DNA from: Pseudomonas viridiflava
GTDB lineage: Bacteria; Pseudomonadota; Gammaproteobacteria; Pseudomonadales; Pseudomonadaceae
Direction: 5' to 3'
Assembly: GCF_900580675.1 (NCBI RefSeq)
Contig: NZ_UTBG01000054.1
Span: 62,001-126,000 of the forward strand
DNA: 64,000 bases
Position numbers and translations under genes: made by a program. A model generated the notes under the pieces. That model saw only the letters and a program-made list of their open reading frames with translations. It was not told the origin of the DNA and made no database searches. This document shows positions 46,860-56,226 of this stretch, in pieces (position 1 is the first letter of the stretch; each line of letters begins with the position of its first letter).

Positions 46860-47330
46860 TTATTCGCCCATCTGCGATTGCAGGTAGTTTTCCAGGCTGA
46901 CTTTGTCGATCAGGCCCAGTTGGGTTTCCAGCCAGTCGATATGCTCTTCCTGATCTTCCAGGATATCTTCCAGCAGTTCACGGCTGCCGAAGTCGCCCTT
47001 GGTTTCGCAATGCGCGATGGCGGCCTTGATGTCGCTGTGGCTCTTGCGTTCGAAGCCCAAGTCGCTGCTGATCATTTCCTGGGTGTGCTCGCCGATGTTC
47101 AGCTTGCCCAGATCCTGCACATTCGGCAGGCCTTCCAGGAACAGGATGCGCTTGATCAGCGCGTCGGCGTCCTTCATGGCTTTGATGGATTCTTTGTATT
47201 CACGCTTGCCGAGCTTTTCCAGGCCCCAATCGTCATACATGCGCGCATGCAGAAAGTACTGATTGATCGCGACCAGTTCATTGGCAAGGATTTTGTTGAG
47301 TTGCTGGATGACTGAGATGTCGCCTTTCAT
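46860..47330 (-). CDS. bfr: Bacterioferritin, haem-type subunit lacking ferroxidase ligands
   Basis: This 156-residue bacterioferritin subunit has the haem ligand Met52 and overall family sequence ([16 protein letters not shown]). By alignment with E. coli Bfr, the ferroxidase ligands E18, E94 and H130 are present, but E51 is Ala, H54 is Asp (SIKAMKDAD) and E127 is Gln ([10 protein letters not shown]). It should bind haem but not oxidise iron well by itself. It probably co-assembles with a ferroxidase subunit encoded elsewhere, as described for split Bfr subunits in Magnetospirillum and P. putida. It lies downstream of bfd, separated by a terminator. Confidence 0.93.
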   Translation of the reverse strand: MKGDISVIQQLNKILANELVAINQYFLHARMYDDWGLEKLGKREYKESIKAMKDADALIKRILFLEGLPNVQDLGKLNIGEHTQEMISSDLGFERKSHSDIKAAIAHCETKGDFGSRELLEDILEDQEEHIDWLETQLGLIDKVSLENYLQSQMGE

Positions 47331-47490
47331 GACTGGGGTCCCGCCCTGTAATAGCTGTGTATAAGGCGGAGTTTGAGCGGCGAATTCCCTAGTGTCAAAC
47401 CTAAGTTATTGAATAATAAATGAAAATTAATCGGAATAAGAATGTTTGTGTTCCGCGTCTCGGCGCTAACTAATTGAATTACAGGCATAA

Positions 47491-47514
47491 AAAAACCGGA
47501 CACTAAGTCCGGTT
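47491..47514 (-). terminator. Terminator of bfd
   Basis: On the minus strand, AACCGGACTTAGTGTCCGGTT is a perfect 8-base stem followed by a T-run (TTTTTTT). Confidence 0.85.
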
Positions 47515-47531
47515 CTTTAAAACACGCCTCT

Positions 47532-47750
47532 TTAAGCGTGTGTAAATTCTGCTGAGTAGGGGAGCGCGGCCTGGGCTGTCTGCAGCTGCGTCAGGGTTTC
47601 CCGAACCACCTGCTTGGCGAGGCAAGCACATTTGCCACACTGGCTGGCAACGCCGGTGGTTTCACGTACTTCCTTGTAGCTGCAGCAACCTTCATAGATT
47701 GCTTCGCGGATTTGTCCGTCGGTGACGCCAGTACACAGGCACACATACAT
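47532..47750 (-). CDS. bfd: Bacterioferritin-associated ferredoxin
   Basis: This 72-residue [2Fe-2S] ferredoxin passes electrons to bacterioferritin to release stored iron. Cluster ligands are C4, C6, C38 and C41 (MYVCLC and QCGKC), the usual Bfd spacing. It is divergent from the peroxiredoxin gene and preceded by a Fur-like box. Confidence 0.95.
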   Translation of the reverse strand: MYVCLCTGVTDGQIREAIYEGCCSYKEVRETTGVASQCGKCACLAKQVVRETLTQLQTAQAALPYSAEFTHA

Positions 47751-47799
47751 AAGGGAGAACCGTCGCGGGTTTAAGGCTTAAGTGCGATGGATCTTAATG

Positions 47800-47819
47800 T
47801 TAACGAGAATGATTGTCAA
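47800..47819 (-). promoter_or_regulatory. Fur box upstream of bfd
   Basis: On the minus strand TTGACAATCATTCTCGTTAA agrees well with the Fur consensus GATAATGATAATCATTATC. It is ~50 bases upstream of bfd, so bfd should be induced by iron starvation. Confidence 0.75.
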
Positions 47820-47994
47820 AGTAGTTCTGGCGCAGTCGCGTCAGAATGATCTCCCTCTGACGAACGGTTTTTTACCCAGGCGTGTATGATGGTCGGTCTT
47901 CACGAAGCGTGATCCCGTCACAGCGCTGTCGTTTACCCACGGCACACTGGCTCGGGTCCTTTTACTTCAAGTCACCACCATCAGGAGATACCCA

Positions 47995-48597
47995 ATGAGC
48001 GTACTCGTCGGCAAACAAGCCCCGGATTTCGACGTACCTGCCGTCCTCGGCAATGGCGAAATCGTAGACAGCTTCAAACTGTCTGAAGCCATCAAAGGCA
48101 AATACGGCCTGGTATTCTTCTACCCACTGGACTTCACCTTCGTCTGCCCTTCGGAGCTGATCGCTCTGGATCACCGCATGGACGATTTCAAGGCGCGTAA
48201 CGTTGAAGTGGTTGCCGTTTCCATCGACTCCCATTTCACCCACAACGCCTGGCGCAACACCGCCATCAATGATGGCGGCATCGGCAAAGTCAAATACACC
48301 ATGGCTGCCGACATGAAGCACGACATCGCCAAGGCCTACGACGTTGAGTCCGAAGGCGGCGTGGCGTTCCGTGGCGCGTTCCTGATCGACGACAAGGGCG
48401 TCGTGCGCTCGCAGATCATCAACGACCTGCCGCTGGGCCGTAACATGGAAGAGCTGATCCGCCTGGTCGACGCGCTGCAGTTCCACGAAGAGCACGGCGA
48501 AGTCTGCCCTGCCAACTGGAAAAAAGGCGACAAAGGCATGACCGCTTCCACCGAAGGTGTTGCGGCTTACCTGACCGAGAACGCCGGCAAGCTGTAA
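47995..48597 (+). CDS. Typical 2-Cys peroxiredoxin
   Basis: This 200-residue Prx1/AhpC-type peroxiredoxin reduces hydrogen and organic peroxides. The peroxidatic Cys51 is in FTFVCPSE and the resolving Cys171 in GEVCPANW. The ATG follows AGGAGA. Downstream of Cys171 the tail (LTENAGKL) resembles the C-terminal helix of sensitive peroxiredoxins, though the classical YF motif is not seen. It is divergent from bfd and followed by a strong terminator. Confidence 0.93.
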   Translation: MSVLVGKQAPDFDVPAVLGNGEIVDSFKLSEAIKGKYGLVFFYPLDFTFVCPSELIALDHRMDDFKARNVEVVAVSIDSHFTHNAWRNTAINDGGIGKVKYTMAADMKHDIAKAYDVESEGGVAFRGAFLIDDKGVVRSQIINDLPLGRNMEELIRLVDALQFHEEHGEVCPANWKKGDKGMTASTEGVAAYLTENAGKL

Positions 48598-48612
48598 GCC
48601 CCGTTCGAAGCA

Positions 48613-48644
48613 AAAAAAACCGGCCTGTGAGGGCCGGTTTTTTT
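48613..48644 (+). terminator. Terminator of the peroxiredoxin gene
   Basis: AAACCGGCC-TGTGAG-GGCCGGTTT followed by TTTT is a strong rho-independent terminator. Confidence 0.9.
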
Positions 48645-48680
48645 ATGCACGGGGAATGATGCTGTGTTGAGTTGCCTGTC

Positions 48681-48814
48681 GTGGCGAGCAGGCTTGCCCT
48701 GCGTTGGGCTTGCGAAGCAGCCCCAGAACCGGACACCTCGGGTTTACCTGGCGAATCGCGGCGATCTTATTGGGGCTGCTGCGCAGCCCAACGCAGGGCA
48801 AGCCTGCTCGCCAC
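48681..48814. repeat. REPIN (GTGGCGAG type) between peroxiredoxin gene and rnt
   Basis: GTGGCGAGCAGGCTTGCCCT and the inverse AGGGCAAGCCTGCTCGCCAC lie at the ends. The inner arms GTTGGGCTTGCGAAGCAGCCCC and GGGGCTGCTGCGCAGCCCAA also pair. Confidence 0.88.
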
Positions 48815-48827
48815 AACCAAGAATCCA

Positions 48828-49499
48828 TCAGTCGTTGAAGTCTTCCCAGCCGCCCATCTGCTTCCAGCGGTTGACGATGCCGCAGAACAGCTCGGCCGTC
48901 TTCTCGGTGTCGTAGCGGGCCGAGTGGGCTTCACGCCCGTCGAAATCGATACCGGCGGCCTGGCAGGCCTTTGCCAGTACGGTCTGGCCATAAGCCAGGC
49001 CTGCGAGGGTCGCGGTGTCGAAGCTGGAGAACGGGTGAAACGGGTTGCGCTTCATGTCCATCCGCGCCACGGCGGCATTCAGGAAGCCCAGATCGAAGCT
49101 GCTGTTGTGCCCGACCAGGATCGCGCGTTTGCAGCCGTTGGCCTTCAATGCCTTGCGCACGCCACGGAAGATATCGGTCAGCGCCGCTTCTTCAGTCACG
49201 GCCATGCGCAGCGGGTGGTCGAGCTTGATCCCGGTGAATTCCAGGGCCGCTGCTTCGATGTTTGCGCCTTCGAACGGCTCGACGCGGAAGAAGTGGGTGT
49301 GTTCCGGGAACACAAAACCCTGTTCGTCCATGCCGATGGTGGTCGCGGCGATTTCCAACAGGGCGTCGGTGGCGCAGTTGAAACCACCGGTTTCTACGTC
49401 GATGACAACCGGCAGATAGCCGCGAAACCGCTCGGCCATCGGGTGGCGGGAGCCGCCACCACTGTGCTCGTGTTCGTCGTCGTAATGGTCTTCACTCAC
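48828..49499 (-). CDS. rnt: Ribonuclease T
   Basis: This 223-residue DEDDh 3'-5' exonuclease trims tRNA and other stable RNA 3' ends. Catalytic residues lie in VIDVETGGF (Exo I), [10 protein letters not shown] (Exo II) and [11 protein letters not shown] (Exo III). The N-terminal ~18 residues are acidic and His-rich ([16 protein letters not shown]). Its 5' end overlaps the pyrC stop by four bases. Confidence 0.95.
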   Translation of the reverse strand: MSEDHYDDEHEHSGGGSRHPMAERFRGYLPVVIDVETGGFNCATDALLEIAATTIGMDEQGFVFPEHTHFFRVEPFEGANIEAAALEFTGIKLDHPLRMAVTEEAALTDIFRGVRKALKANGCKRAILVGHNSSFDLGFLNAAVARMDMKRNPFHPFSSFDTATLAGLAYGQTVLAKACQAAGIDFDGREAHSARYDTEKTAELFCGIVNRWKQMGGWEDFND

Positions 49500-50542
49500 T
49501 TGCTTTCCTCCAGCAGGCGCCAGCGCAGTGTTTCACCGGCGCGCAGCGGGATAACGGTCAGCTCGCCAAACGGCAGGCTGGCAGGGGCGGTCCAGTCTTC
49601 ACGGACCAGGGTGATGCGGTCGGTATTCGCCGGCAGGCCGTAGAAACGCGGGCCATTGAGGCTGGCGAAGGCTTCAAGCTTGTCCAGGGCATTGCGGTGT
49701 TCGAAGGCTTCGGCATACAGCTCGATCGCCGCATACGCGGTGTAGCAACCGGCACAGCCGCACGCGGCTTCCTTGGCGTGTTGGGCGTGAGGTGCGGAGT
49801 CGGTGCCGAGGAAGAACTTCGGGCTGCCGCTGGTAGCGGCGTCCAGCAGTGCCACCTGGTGGGTGTTGCGCTTGAGGATCGGCAGGCAATAGAAGTGCGG
49901 CCGAATCCCGCCCACCAGCATGTGGTTGCGGTTGTAGAGCAGGTGATGCGCGGTGATGGTCGCGCCCACATTGGCCGAAGCCTCGCTGACAAACTGCACG
50001 GCGTCGGCGGTGGTGATGTGTTCAAACACCACTTTCAGGGTCGGGAACAGCTCGACCACACGGCGCATGTGCTCGTCGATAAAGATCTTCTCGCGGTCGA
50101 ACACGTCGACGTCACCACGCGTGACTTCACCGTGGATCAGCAGCGGCATGCCGGCTTCAGCCATGGCTTCGATCGCCGGCAGGATCTTGTCGATACTGGT
50201 CACGCCGGAGTCGGAGTTGGTGGTTGCGCCAGCCGGGTACAGCTTGGCGGCGTACACGAAACCGCTGGCCTTGGCCTCGCGGATTTCCTCGGGCTGGGTG
50301 CGGTCGGTGAGGTAGAGCACCATCAACGGTTCGAAGCGGCTGCCGGCCGGTCGTGCAGCAAGGATGCGCTGGCGATAGGCGTCGGCTTGCTCGGCATTAC
50401 GCACCGGAGGTACCAGGTTAGGCATGATGATGGCGCGGCCAAACGTGCGCGCTACATCGGCCACGGTTTGGGGTAACGCAGCACCATCGCGAAGATGAAT
50501 ATGCCAGTCGTCGGGACGCAGCAGGGTCAGGCGGTCGGACAT
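49496..50542 (-). CDS. pyrC: Dihydroorotase
   Basis: This 348-residue enzyme cyclises N-carbamoyl-aspartate in pyrimidine synthesis. Zinc ligands are in DWHIHLRDG, a catalytic lysine in [14 protein letters not shown], and later H in LIHGEVT, EHIT and [10 protein letters not shown] 50542 begins [14 protein letters not shown]; an ATG at 50602 would add unconserved sequence. Confidence 0.95.
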   Translation of the reverse strand: MSDRLTLLRPDDWHIHLRDGAALPQTVADVARTFGRAIIMPNLVPPVRNAEQADAYRQRILAARPAGSRFEPLMVLYLTDRTQPEEIREAKASGFVYAAKLYPAGATTNSDSGVTSIDKILPAIEAMAEAGMPLLIHGEVTRGDVDVFDREKIFIDEHMRRVVELFPTLKVVFEHITTADAVQFVSEASANVGATITAHHLLYNRNHMLVGGIRPHFYCLPILKRNTHQVALLDAATSGSPKFFLGTDSAPHAQHAKEAACGCAGCYTAYAAIELYAEAFEHRNALDKLEAFASLNGPRFYGLPANTDRITLVREDWTAPASLPFGELTVIPLRAGETLRWRLLEESK

Positions 50543-50698
50543 TGGGGATTCCAGGCGGGTCAATCTGGTGGGAATGCTACCGGAAAAGACTCTTGCAGGC
50601 ACTCGCTATCAAGTTTTGCAGGATGCATCCGATAGCCTTTCGTAAGCCTTATCGATGTATGACGCTTTGAAGTGTTGTAGAAACCAGTGGAGCCTCCC

Positions 50699-51607
50699 GT
50701 GCGCCAGCATTATCTAGCCCTGCTCAGTGTGTTCGCCAGCCTGCCTGCGATGGCCCTCACGTTCCAGACACGTCTGGAGAATATTGAGTGGAAGGTGGAA
50801 GGCGACCAGTTCGAGTGCCGCCTGACCCAGCCGATCACCGATTTCGGCTCGGGTGAGTTCGTGCGCCGGGCCGGCGAGCAGGCGACGTTTCGTCTGAAAG
50901 CCTATAGCGGCGCGCTGGGCGCGGGTTCGGCTACTCTGTTGGCGGCGGCTGCGCCTTGGCAGCCGGGGCGCGGTGATATCAACCTCGGCGCGGTGCGTGT
51001 CGGCAGTGGCGATGTACTTTTCAATAGCTCCCAGGCCCAGGCCGGTCGCTTGTTCGCAGGCTTGCTCGAAGGGCGTAGCCCGACTGTGCGGCACTACGGA
51101 CGCGAAGGCGGCTATTCGGAAATTCGCCTGCTGCCGGTGAAATTCAACAAGGCCTTCAACGACTATCAACTGTGCACCACCAAACTGCTGCCGATGAATT
51201 ACGACCAGGTCAAACAGACCGAAGTCGGCTTCCCCGGTGGCGGCATCGAGCTGGACGCGGCGGCCAAGAAGAAGCTGGACGTGATTCTCGCGTTCATGAA
51301 AGCCGACCCCACGGTTAACCATATCGAGCTGAACGGGCATTCGGACAACAGCGGTAACCGCCTGACCAACCGTGATGTTTCGCGCCGCCGTGCATTGGCG
51401 GTCACGGACTATTTCAAGGCCAACGGCATTCCCGAATCGCAGATCACCATGCGTTTCCACGGCGAAAGCTACCCGCTGGCGCCCAATACCAATGCGGCCA
51501 ACCGTGCCCGCAACCGCCGCGTCAATATCCAGCTTGAACGCGTGGCCGCCCCCGATAAACCGGCGCCGCAGGCGACTGGCCCGAGCAATCCCGCACACAC
51601 GTCATAA
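50699..51607 (+). CDS. motY: MotY-like flagellar T-ring protein (OmpA family)
   Basis: This 302-residue protein has a signal peptide (MRQHYLALLSVFASLPAMA), an N-terminal MotY domain (WKVEGDQFECRLTQPITDFGSGEFVRRAG, ~30-60) and a C-terminal OmpA-like peptidoglycan-binding domain (IELNGHSDNSGNRLTNRDVSRRRA, ~205-228). MotY forms part of the T ring around the stator in Pseudomonas/Vibrio polar flagella. A GTG at 50699 with GGAG six bases upstream is preferred over a GTG at 50687. The placement before argG matches that of motY in P. aeruginosa, from memory. Confidence 0.88.
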   Translation: MRQHYLALLSVFASLPAMALTFQTRLENIEWKVEGDQFECRLTQPITDFGSGEFVRRAGEQATFRLKAYSGALGAGSATLLAAAAPWQPGRGDINLGAVRVGSGDVLFNSSQAQAGRLFAGLLEGRSPTVRHYGREGGYSEIRLLPVKFNKAFNDYQLCTTKLLPMNYDQVKQTEVGFPGGGIELDAAAKKKLDVILAFMKADPTVNHIELNGHSDNSGNRLTNRDVSRRRALAVTDYFKANGIPESQITMRFHGESYPLAPNTNAANRARNRRVNIQLERVAAPDKPAPQATGPSNPAHTS

Positions 51608-51736
51608 AGTGCGGCCATCGGTCGCCCACTCGACATAATCTGTCGCTTTATCTTCATTTGCTGTCGCGCCCCTGTAAATTCACGGTTTTGGTCGGTAGAA
51701 TCGACGGCTTTCCGTACAACCCCGTGGAGTGATGGC

Positions 51737-52954
51737 ATGGCCGACGTAAACAAGGTCGTTCTCGCGTATTCCGGCGGCCTGGACACTTCGGTGATCCTTA
51801 AGTGGCTGCAGGATACTTATAACTGTGAAGTGGTGACCTTCACCGCTGACCTGGGTCAGGGCGAAGAGGTCGAACCTGCACGTGCCAAGGCGCAAGCCAT
51901 GGGCGTGAAGGAGATCTACATTGACGACCTGCGCGAAGAATTCGTCCGCGATTTCGTCTTCCCGATGTTTCGCGCCAACACCGTCTACGAAGGCGAGTAC
52001 CTGCTGGGTACTTCCATCGCACGCCCGCTGATCGCCAAGCGCCTGATCGAAATCGCCAACGAAACCGGCGCCGACGCCATTTCCCATGGCGCGACCGGCA
52101 AAGGCAACGACCAGGTACGTTTCGAACTGGGTGCCTATGCCCTCAAGCCCGGCGTGAAAGTGATTGCCCCTTGGCGTGAGTGGGACCTGCTGTCCCGTGA
52201 AAAGCTGATGGATTACGCTGAAAAGCACGCAATCCCGATCGAGCGTCACGGCAAGAAGAAGTCCCCGTACTCGATGGACGCCAACTTGCTGCACATCTCC
52301 TATGAAGGCGGCGTGCTGGAAGACACCTGGACCGAGCACGAAGAAGACATGTGGAAATGGACCGTCTCCCCGGAGAACGCTCCTGACAAGCCGCAGTACC
52401 TGGAACTCACTTACCGTAACGGCGACATCGTCGCACTGGACGGCGTCGAAATGACCCCGGCCACCGTGCTGGCGACCCTGAACCGTATCGGTGGCGAACA
52501 TGGCATCGGCCGTCTCGACATCGTCGAGAACCGCTACGTGGGCATGAAGTCCCGCGGCTGCTACGAAACCCCGGGCGGTACCATCATGCTGCGCGCTCAC
52601 CGTGCGATCGAATCGATCACCCTGGACCGCGAAGTCGCTCACCTCAAAGATGAGCTGATGCCGAAATACGCCAGCCTGATCTACACCGGCTACTGGTGGA
52701 GCCCTGAGCGCCTGATGCTGCAACAGATGATCGACGCCTCCCAGGCCCACGTGAACGGCGTTGTGCGCCTGAAGCTGTACAAGGGCAACGTGATCGTCAC
52801 CGGGCGCAAGTCCGATGAATCGCTGTTCGACGCCAACATTGCCACCTTCGAAGAAGATGGCGGCGCCTACAACCAGGCTGATGCTGCGGGCTTTATCAAG
52901 TTGAACGCATTGCGCATGCGCATTGCTGCCAACAAGGGCCGCAAGTTGTTCTGA
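51737..52954 (+). CDS. argG: Argininosuccinate synthase
   Basis: This 405-residue enzyme joins citrulline and aspartate using ATP. The N-type ATP pyrophosphatase P-loop is [10 protein letters not shown] (~9-18), with [15 protein letters not shown] and the [14 protein letters not shown] region typical of the family. With argF it covers two of the last three steps of arginine synthesis in this window. A good terminator follows. Confidence 0.97.
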   Translation: MADVNKVVLAYSGGLDTSVILKWLQDTYNCEVVTFTADLGQGEEVEPARAKAQAMGVKEIYIDDLREEFVRDFVFPMFRANTVYEGEYLLGTSIARPLIAKRLIEIANETGADAISHGATGKGNDQVRFELGAYALKPGVKVIAPWREWDLLSREKLMDYAEKHAIPIERHGKKKSPYSMDANLLHISYEGGVLEDTWTEHEEDMWKWTVSPENAPDKPQYLELTYRNGDIVALDGVEMTPATVLATLNRIGGEHGIGRLDIVENRYVGMKSRGCYETPGGTIMLRAHRAIESITLDREVAHLKDELMPKYASLIYTGYWWSPERLMLQQMIDASQAHVNGVVRLKLYKGNVIVTGRKSDESLFDANIATFEEDGGAYNQADAAGFIKLNALRMRIAANKGRKLF

Positions 52955-52975
52955 GTGCTCCAAATGCTGTGAAAG

Positions 52976-53006
52976 ATGGCCCCTTGTTCAAGGGGCCATT
53001 TTTTTT
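52976..53006 (+). terminator. Terminator of argG
   Basis: ATGGCCCCTT-GTTC-AAGGGGCCAT followed by TTTTTTTT. Confidence 0.93.
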
Positions 53007-53007
53007 G

Positions 53008-53568
53008 CCTGTATATAAGGATAACTGCGTCCATGTTTATTAATGTTTAAAATCGAGTAATGTTCTGAAAATCCCGAATGCCGGCGTGTAATGTTTATCT
53101 GCTTTGGCGGGAAGTACGAATTATTTACACCTGAATAGGAACTATGTCTTACAGAAAATTCACACACATAAGTGCTGGATAGACATGAATGTTGAAAGTT
53201 CTGTAGGAAATCAGGGGTGTAAATGGATATGTCATATGGAACTGAATTGCTCAGGACTTTTTTGCTGGTCCGACTGAGGGGAAGCCGCAAGCAAGGGACA
53301 TTTCCTGAAACTTGTGTGCGCTACGTTTACCGCCTACCTCCTTTCCATTGGATATTTCATTCAAAAGATGTGCGACCAGGGAAAGGTCTGAAAGTCCCGG
53401 TACAACCTGACACATCAGAGTTGGCGTTTTTTTGTAGGGTAATTCCTAGCTGGTTGTAAGTTGGGTCTCTGCTTGCTCTAACTCGGGGGTGAATGCTATG
53501 CCAACTAGGAAACGACTAGGCTATTGTGTTTGCTCTGAATAATTCGAACAGCGAAATTGGACTTTCTC
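53008..53568. other. AT-rich gap with no convincing gene
   Basis: About 560 bases between the argG terminator and the response regulator gene are clearly richer in A+T than the surrounding DNA. Open frames at 52988-53290 (minus) and 53223-53459 (plus) lack good ribosome sites and Pseudomonas-like codon use. It could hold a horizontally acquired fragment, a decayed gene, a long leader or a small RNA; I cannot decide. Confidence 0.5.
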
Positions 53569-54201
53569 ATGAATAAAGTGCTGATCGTGGATGATCATCC
53601 CGTCATTCGTCTTGCTGTGCGTATGCTAATGGAACGTCATGGTTACGAGGTCGTTGCCGAGACCGATAACGGTGTCGATGCGTTGCAACTTGCGCGCGAG
53701 CATATGCCGGACATTGTCATACTTGATATTGGAATTCCCAAGCTCGATGGTCTGGAAGTTATTTGCCGACTGTCTTCTGCCAAACAGCCTGCACCGTTCA
53801 AGGTGCTGGTGCTCACGTCGCAGGCGCCGGGCCATTTCTCCATGCGGTGCATGCAGGCGGGTGCTGCCGGCTACGTGTGTAAACAACAGGACCTGACCGA
53901 GTTGTTGAGCGCCATAAAAGCGGTGCTCTCCGGCTATAGCTACTTCCCCAACCAGGCGCTGAATTCCGTACGCTCAACCATGGGCAACGCCAGCGAGGCC
54001 GACATGGTCGAGCGCCTTTCAGGCCGCGAGATGATGGTGTTGCAACAGTTGGCGCGTGGCAAAACCAACAAGGAGATTGCTGACGGCATGTTTCTCAGCA
54101 ACAAGACCGTCAGCACCTACAAGACACGTTTACTGCTCAAGCTCAATGCGCGCTCGTTGGTTGACCTGATCGAGCTGGCCCAACGCAACGGCCTGGTATA
54201 G
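53569..54201 (+). CDS. NarL/FixJ-type response regulator (LuxR HTH)
   Basis: This 210-residue regulator has a receiver domain (phospho-acceptor Asp in VILDIGIPKLDG, ~52) and a C-terminal LuxR HTH (LSGREMMVLQQLARGKTNKEIADGMFLSNKTVSTYKTRLLLKL). It resembles EvgA/BvgA-type regulators. No kinase is adjacent. ATG 53569 begins MNKVLIVDDHP; a TTG upstream is less likely. Target genes are unknown. Confidence 0.88.
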   Translation: MNKVLIVDDHPVIRLAVRMLMERHGYEVVAETDNGVDALQLAREHMPDIVILDIGIPKLDGLEVICRLSSAKQPAPFKVLVLTSQAPGHFSMRCMQAGAAGYVCKQQDLTELLSAIKAVLSGYSYFPNQALNSVRSTMGNASEADMVERLSGREMMVLQQLARGKTNKEIADGMFLSNKTVSTYKTRLLLKLNARSLVDLIELAQRNGLV

Positions 54202-54232
54202 CGGAGGTTGCATCCAGAAGTGTACCGGCATT

Positions 54233-54256
54233 AAAAAGCCTCCCTAAAGGAGGCTT
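54233..54256 (-). terminator. Terminator of the PA3496-family gene
   Basis: AAGCCTCC-CTAAA-GGAGGCTT with a T-run (TTTTT) on the minus strand. Confidence 0.8.
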
Positions 54257-54275
54257 CCGGCCGTTGAAGGCTCTA

Positions 54276-54458
54276 TCAGAGGTCGAAGTCGTAGTCGGCC
54301 AGCTGTTTTTGCAAGCGTCGCTCTTCCAGAAGATTGTCGATAGTGCGGCGTTTGCTTAAATTGGTCTTGGCTACCTCTGCCACAGGTGCTTCAGCCCCAT
54401 CGTCATCCGACTCAACAAGGTCGTCATCTGCTTCCAGTTGTTCTTTGCCAGTGCTCAT
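54276..54458 (-). CDS. PA3496-family small acidic protein
   Basis: This 60-residue protein is acidic in its first half (LEADDDLVESDDDGAE) and has the conserved C-terminal block RTIDNLLEERRLQKQLADYDFDL of the PA3496 family, named 'putative envelope integrity protein' in annotation. No signal peptide or membrane span is visible, so the name should be treated with care. It lies next to nth, as in P. aeruginosa from memory. Confidence 0.82.
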   Translation of the reverse strand: MSTGKEQLEADDDLVESDDDGAEAPVAEVAKTNLSKRRTIDNLLEERRLQKQLADYDFDL

Positions 54459-54565
54459 AAGGTTAACTCCGGGCTAAGACTGCCGTTGGCGCTCCTTATA
54501 ACGATAATCCATGGGCGGGTAAAAAAGATTTTTTCAATCGACTGATCGAGAAAACCAATGATCGC

Positions 54566-55204
54566 TCAATCGTCAGAGGTTTTGTCCTTGTATTCGCACA
54601 GGTCCTCGATCCGGCAACTGCCGCAGCGAGGCTTGCGCGCCTGGCATACATAGCGCCCATGCAGGATCAGCCAGTGATGTGAATCGAGCAGATACGGCTT
54701 GGGGACAAACTTCATCAGTTGCTTTTCCACCTCGACCACATTTTTGCCGCGGGCGATGCCGGTTCGGTTGCTGACCCGGAAAATGTGAGTGTCCACAGCC
54801 ATCGTCAATTGCCGGAATGCGGTGTTGAGCACCACGTTAGCGGTTTTACGTCCAACCCCGGGCAGGGCTTCCAGGGCTTCGCGGGATTGCGGGACTTCGC
54901 TGCCATGCAGTTCGACCAGCAAGCGACAGGTCTCGATTACGTTCTTGGCCTTGCTGTTGTATAGGCCAATCGTCTTGATGTAATGCGACAACCCCTCCAC
55001 ACCCAGGGCGTAGATCGCCTCTGGTGTGTTCGCCACAGGGTATAGCTTCGCCGTAGCCTTGTTGACGCCAACGTCCGTGGACTGGGCCGAGAGGATCACC
55101 GCAATCAGCAACTCGAATGGCGAAGAGTAAGCCAGTTCAGTCTTGGGTTCCGGATTGTCTTCGTGAAACCTGCGGAAAATTTCCAGGCGTTTTGCGGCGT
55201 TCAT
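54566..55204 (-). CDS. nth: Endonuclease III
   Basis: This 212-residue DNA glycosylase/AP lyase removes oxidised pyrimidines. It has the helix-hairpin-helix with catalytic Lys (LPGVGRKTANVV), catalytic Asp (AVDTHIFRVSNR) and a C-terminal [4Fe-4S] site with C-x6-C-x2-C-x5-C spacing (CQARKPRCGSCRIEDLC). ATG 55204 is chosen as the family start; an in-frame ATG at 55225 adds seven residues. Confidence 0.96.
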   Translation of the reverse strand: MNAAKRLEIFRRFHEDNPEPKTELAYSSPFELLIAVILSAQSTDVGVNKATAKLYPVANTPEAIYALGVEGLSHYIKTIGLYNSKAKNVIETCRLLVELHGSEVPQSREALEALPGVGRKTANVVLNTAFRQLTMAVDTHIFRVSNRTGIARGKNVVEVEKQLMKFVPKPYLLDSHHWLILHGRYVCQARKPRCGSCRIEDLCEYKDKTSDD

Positions 55205-55312
55205 GGGGCAGGCGTTTCCTTGCAAGCGGTCGACGTGATTGTGAAATAAGGGCCAGGAATAACCGCAGCAGGATAAACCATCACCACCATGCCCCGCAGC
55301 GCCTGTCGCGGA

Positions 55313-56113
55313 TCAACTGTCGAGATGGGCGTCGACCTGGCGCTGCGCCTCTTCCAGCGCTTGCTCCGCCGCTTCGAATTGTTGCTGCAGGACAATCAAC
55401 TGCGACTGTTGCTCAAAGGCTGGCGGGTGACCAAATGCCTTCAACGATTTGTGCAGTTGGGCACGACTCATAGCGACCGTGATTTTGGCTTTCTTGACCG
55501 CTGCGTCCCTGGCCGCCTGAACAGTGTCAGCCTGCAGAGGCACGGCAGGCACCTCGCGCTTGGCGCGTGCCAGGCGTTCGGCCAGCTTGTGTGCTTCTTC
55601 GCGTTGCAGGCGCGCGTTGCGGTGTTCATAGCGCCGACGTGCTCGATCGCGCTTGAGGTCACGCGCATGGCGTTCGCGGTCGTTGGCCGCCAAACCGCCC
55701 ACAATTGGCAGCACGGTTGCCGCTGGCCGCATCTCAATGCAGTCGACAGGGCAGGGCGCGACACACAGGTCACAACCGGTGCATTCATCCATGATCACGG
55801 TGTGCATCAGCTTGGCCGCGCCGACAATTGCATCCACCGGGCAAGCCTGGATGCATTTGGTACAGCCAATGCACTCGGCTTCGCGAATATAGGCGACCTG
55901 GGCCGGCGCTTCCCCGCGGGCAGTGTCCAGTTCCAGCACTGGCACGCGCAGCAACTGCGCAAGGCCCGCGATGGTTTCCTGCCCACCGGGCGGGCACTTG
56001 TTGATCGCCTCGCCTTGGGCGATGCCCTCGGCGTAAGGCTTGCAACCTGGGTGCCCACACTTGCCACATTGGGTCTGCGGCAGGAGCGCGTCGATGCGTC
56101 GAATCAGAGTCAT
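55313..56113 (-). CDS. rnfB: RnfB-like iron-sulfur protein without membrane anchor
   Basis: This 266-residue protein has the RnfB N-terminal [4Fe-4S] motif ([13 protein letters not shown]...C, ~16-45) and two ferredoxin clusters ([12 protein letters not shown] and [12 protein letters not shown]). It lacks the N-terminal hydrophobic anchor present in E. coli RsxB. Its C-terminal ~120 residues are a charged coiled coil ([32 protein letters not shown]). The other Rnf subunits are absent from this window. ATG 56113 begins the conserved region; upstream sequence adds no anchor. It may act in soluble electron transfer; its role is uncertain. Confidence 0.8.
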   Translation of the reverse strand: MTLIRRIDALLPQTQCGKCGHPGCKPYAEGIAQGEAINKCPPGGQETIAGLAQLLRVPVLELDTARGEAPAQVAYIREAECIGCTKCIQACPVDAIVGAAKLMHTVIMDECTGCDLCVAPCPVDCIEMRPAATVLPIVGGLAANDRERHARDLKRDRARRRYEHRNARLQREEAHKLAERLARAKREVPAVPLQADTVQAARDAAVKKAKITVAMSRAQLHKSLKAFGHPPAFEQQSQLIVLQQQFEAAEQALEEAQRQVDAHLDS

Positions 56114-56226
56114 GGGGTGATCAATGGCGTGCCGGTTAAACAAACAGGGCCTGATTATCCGGCAAGCGGGAAGGGGGAACTAGCTGAAAAGCCCTGTCGC
56201 CGAGACGACAGGGCCGTTTTGCAGGC

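Noticed and set aside
53223..53459. A possible 78-residue protein in the AT-rich gap
   Set aside because: No good ribosome site, no conserved features and atypical composition; kept only as an unresolved interval.
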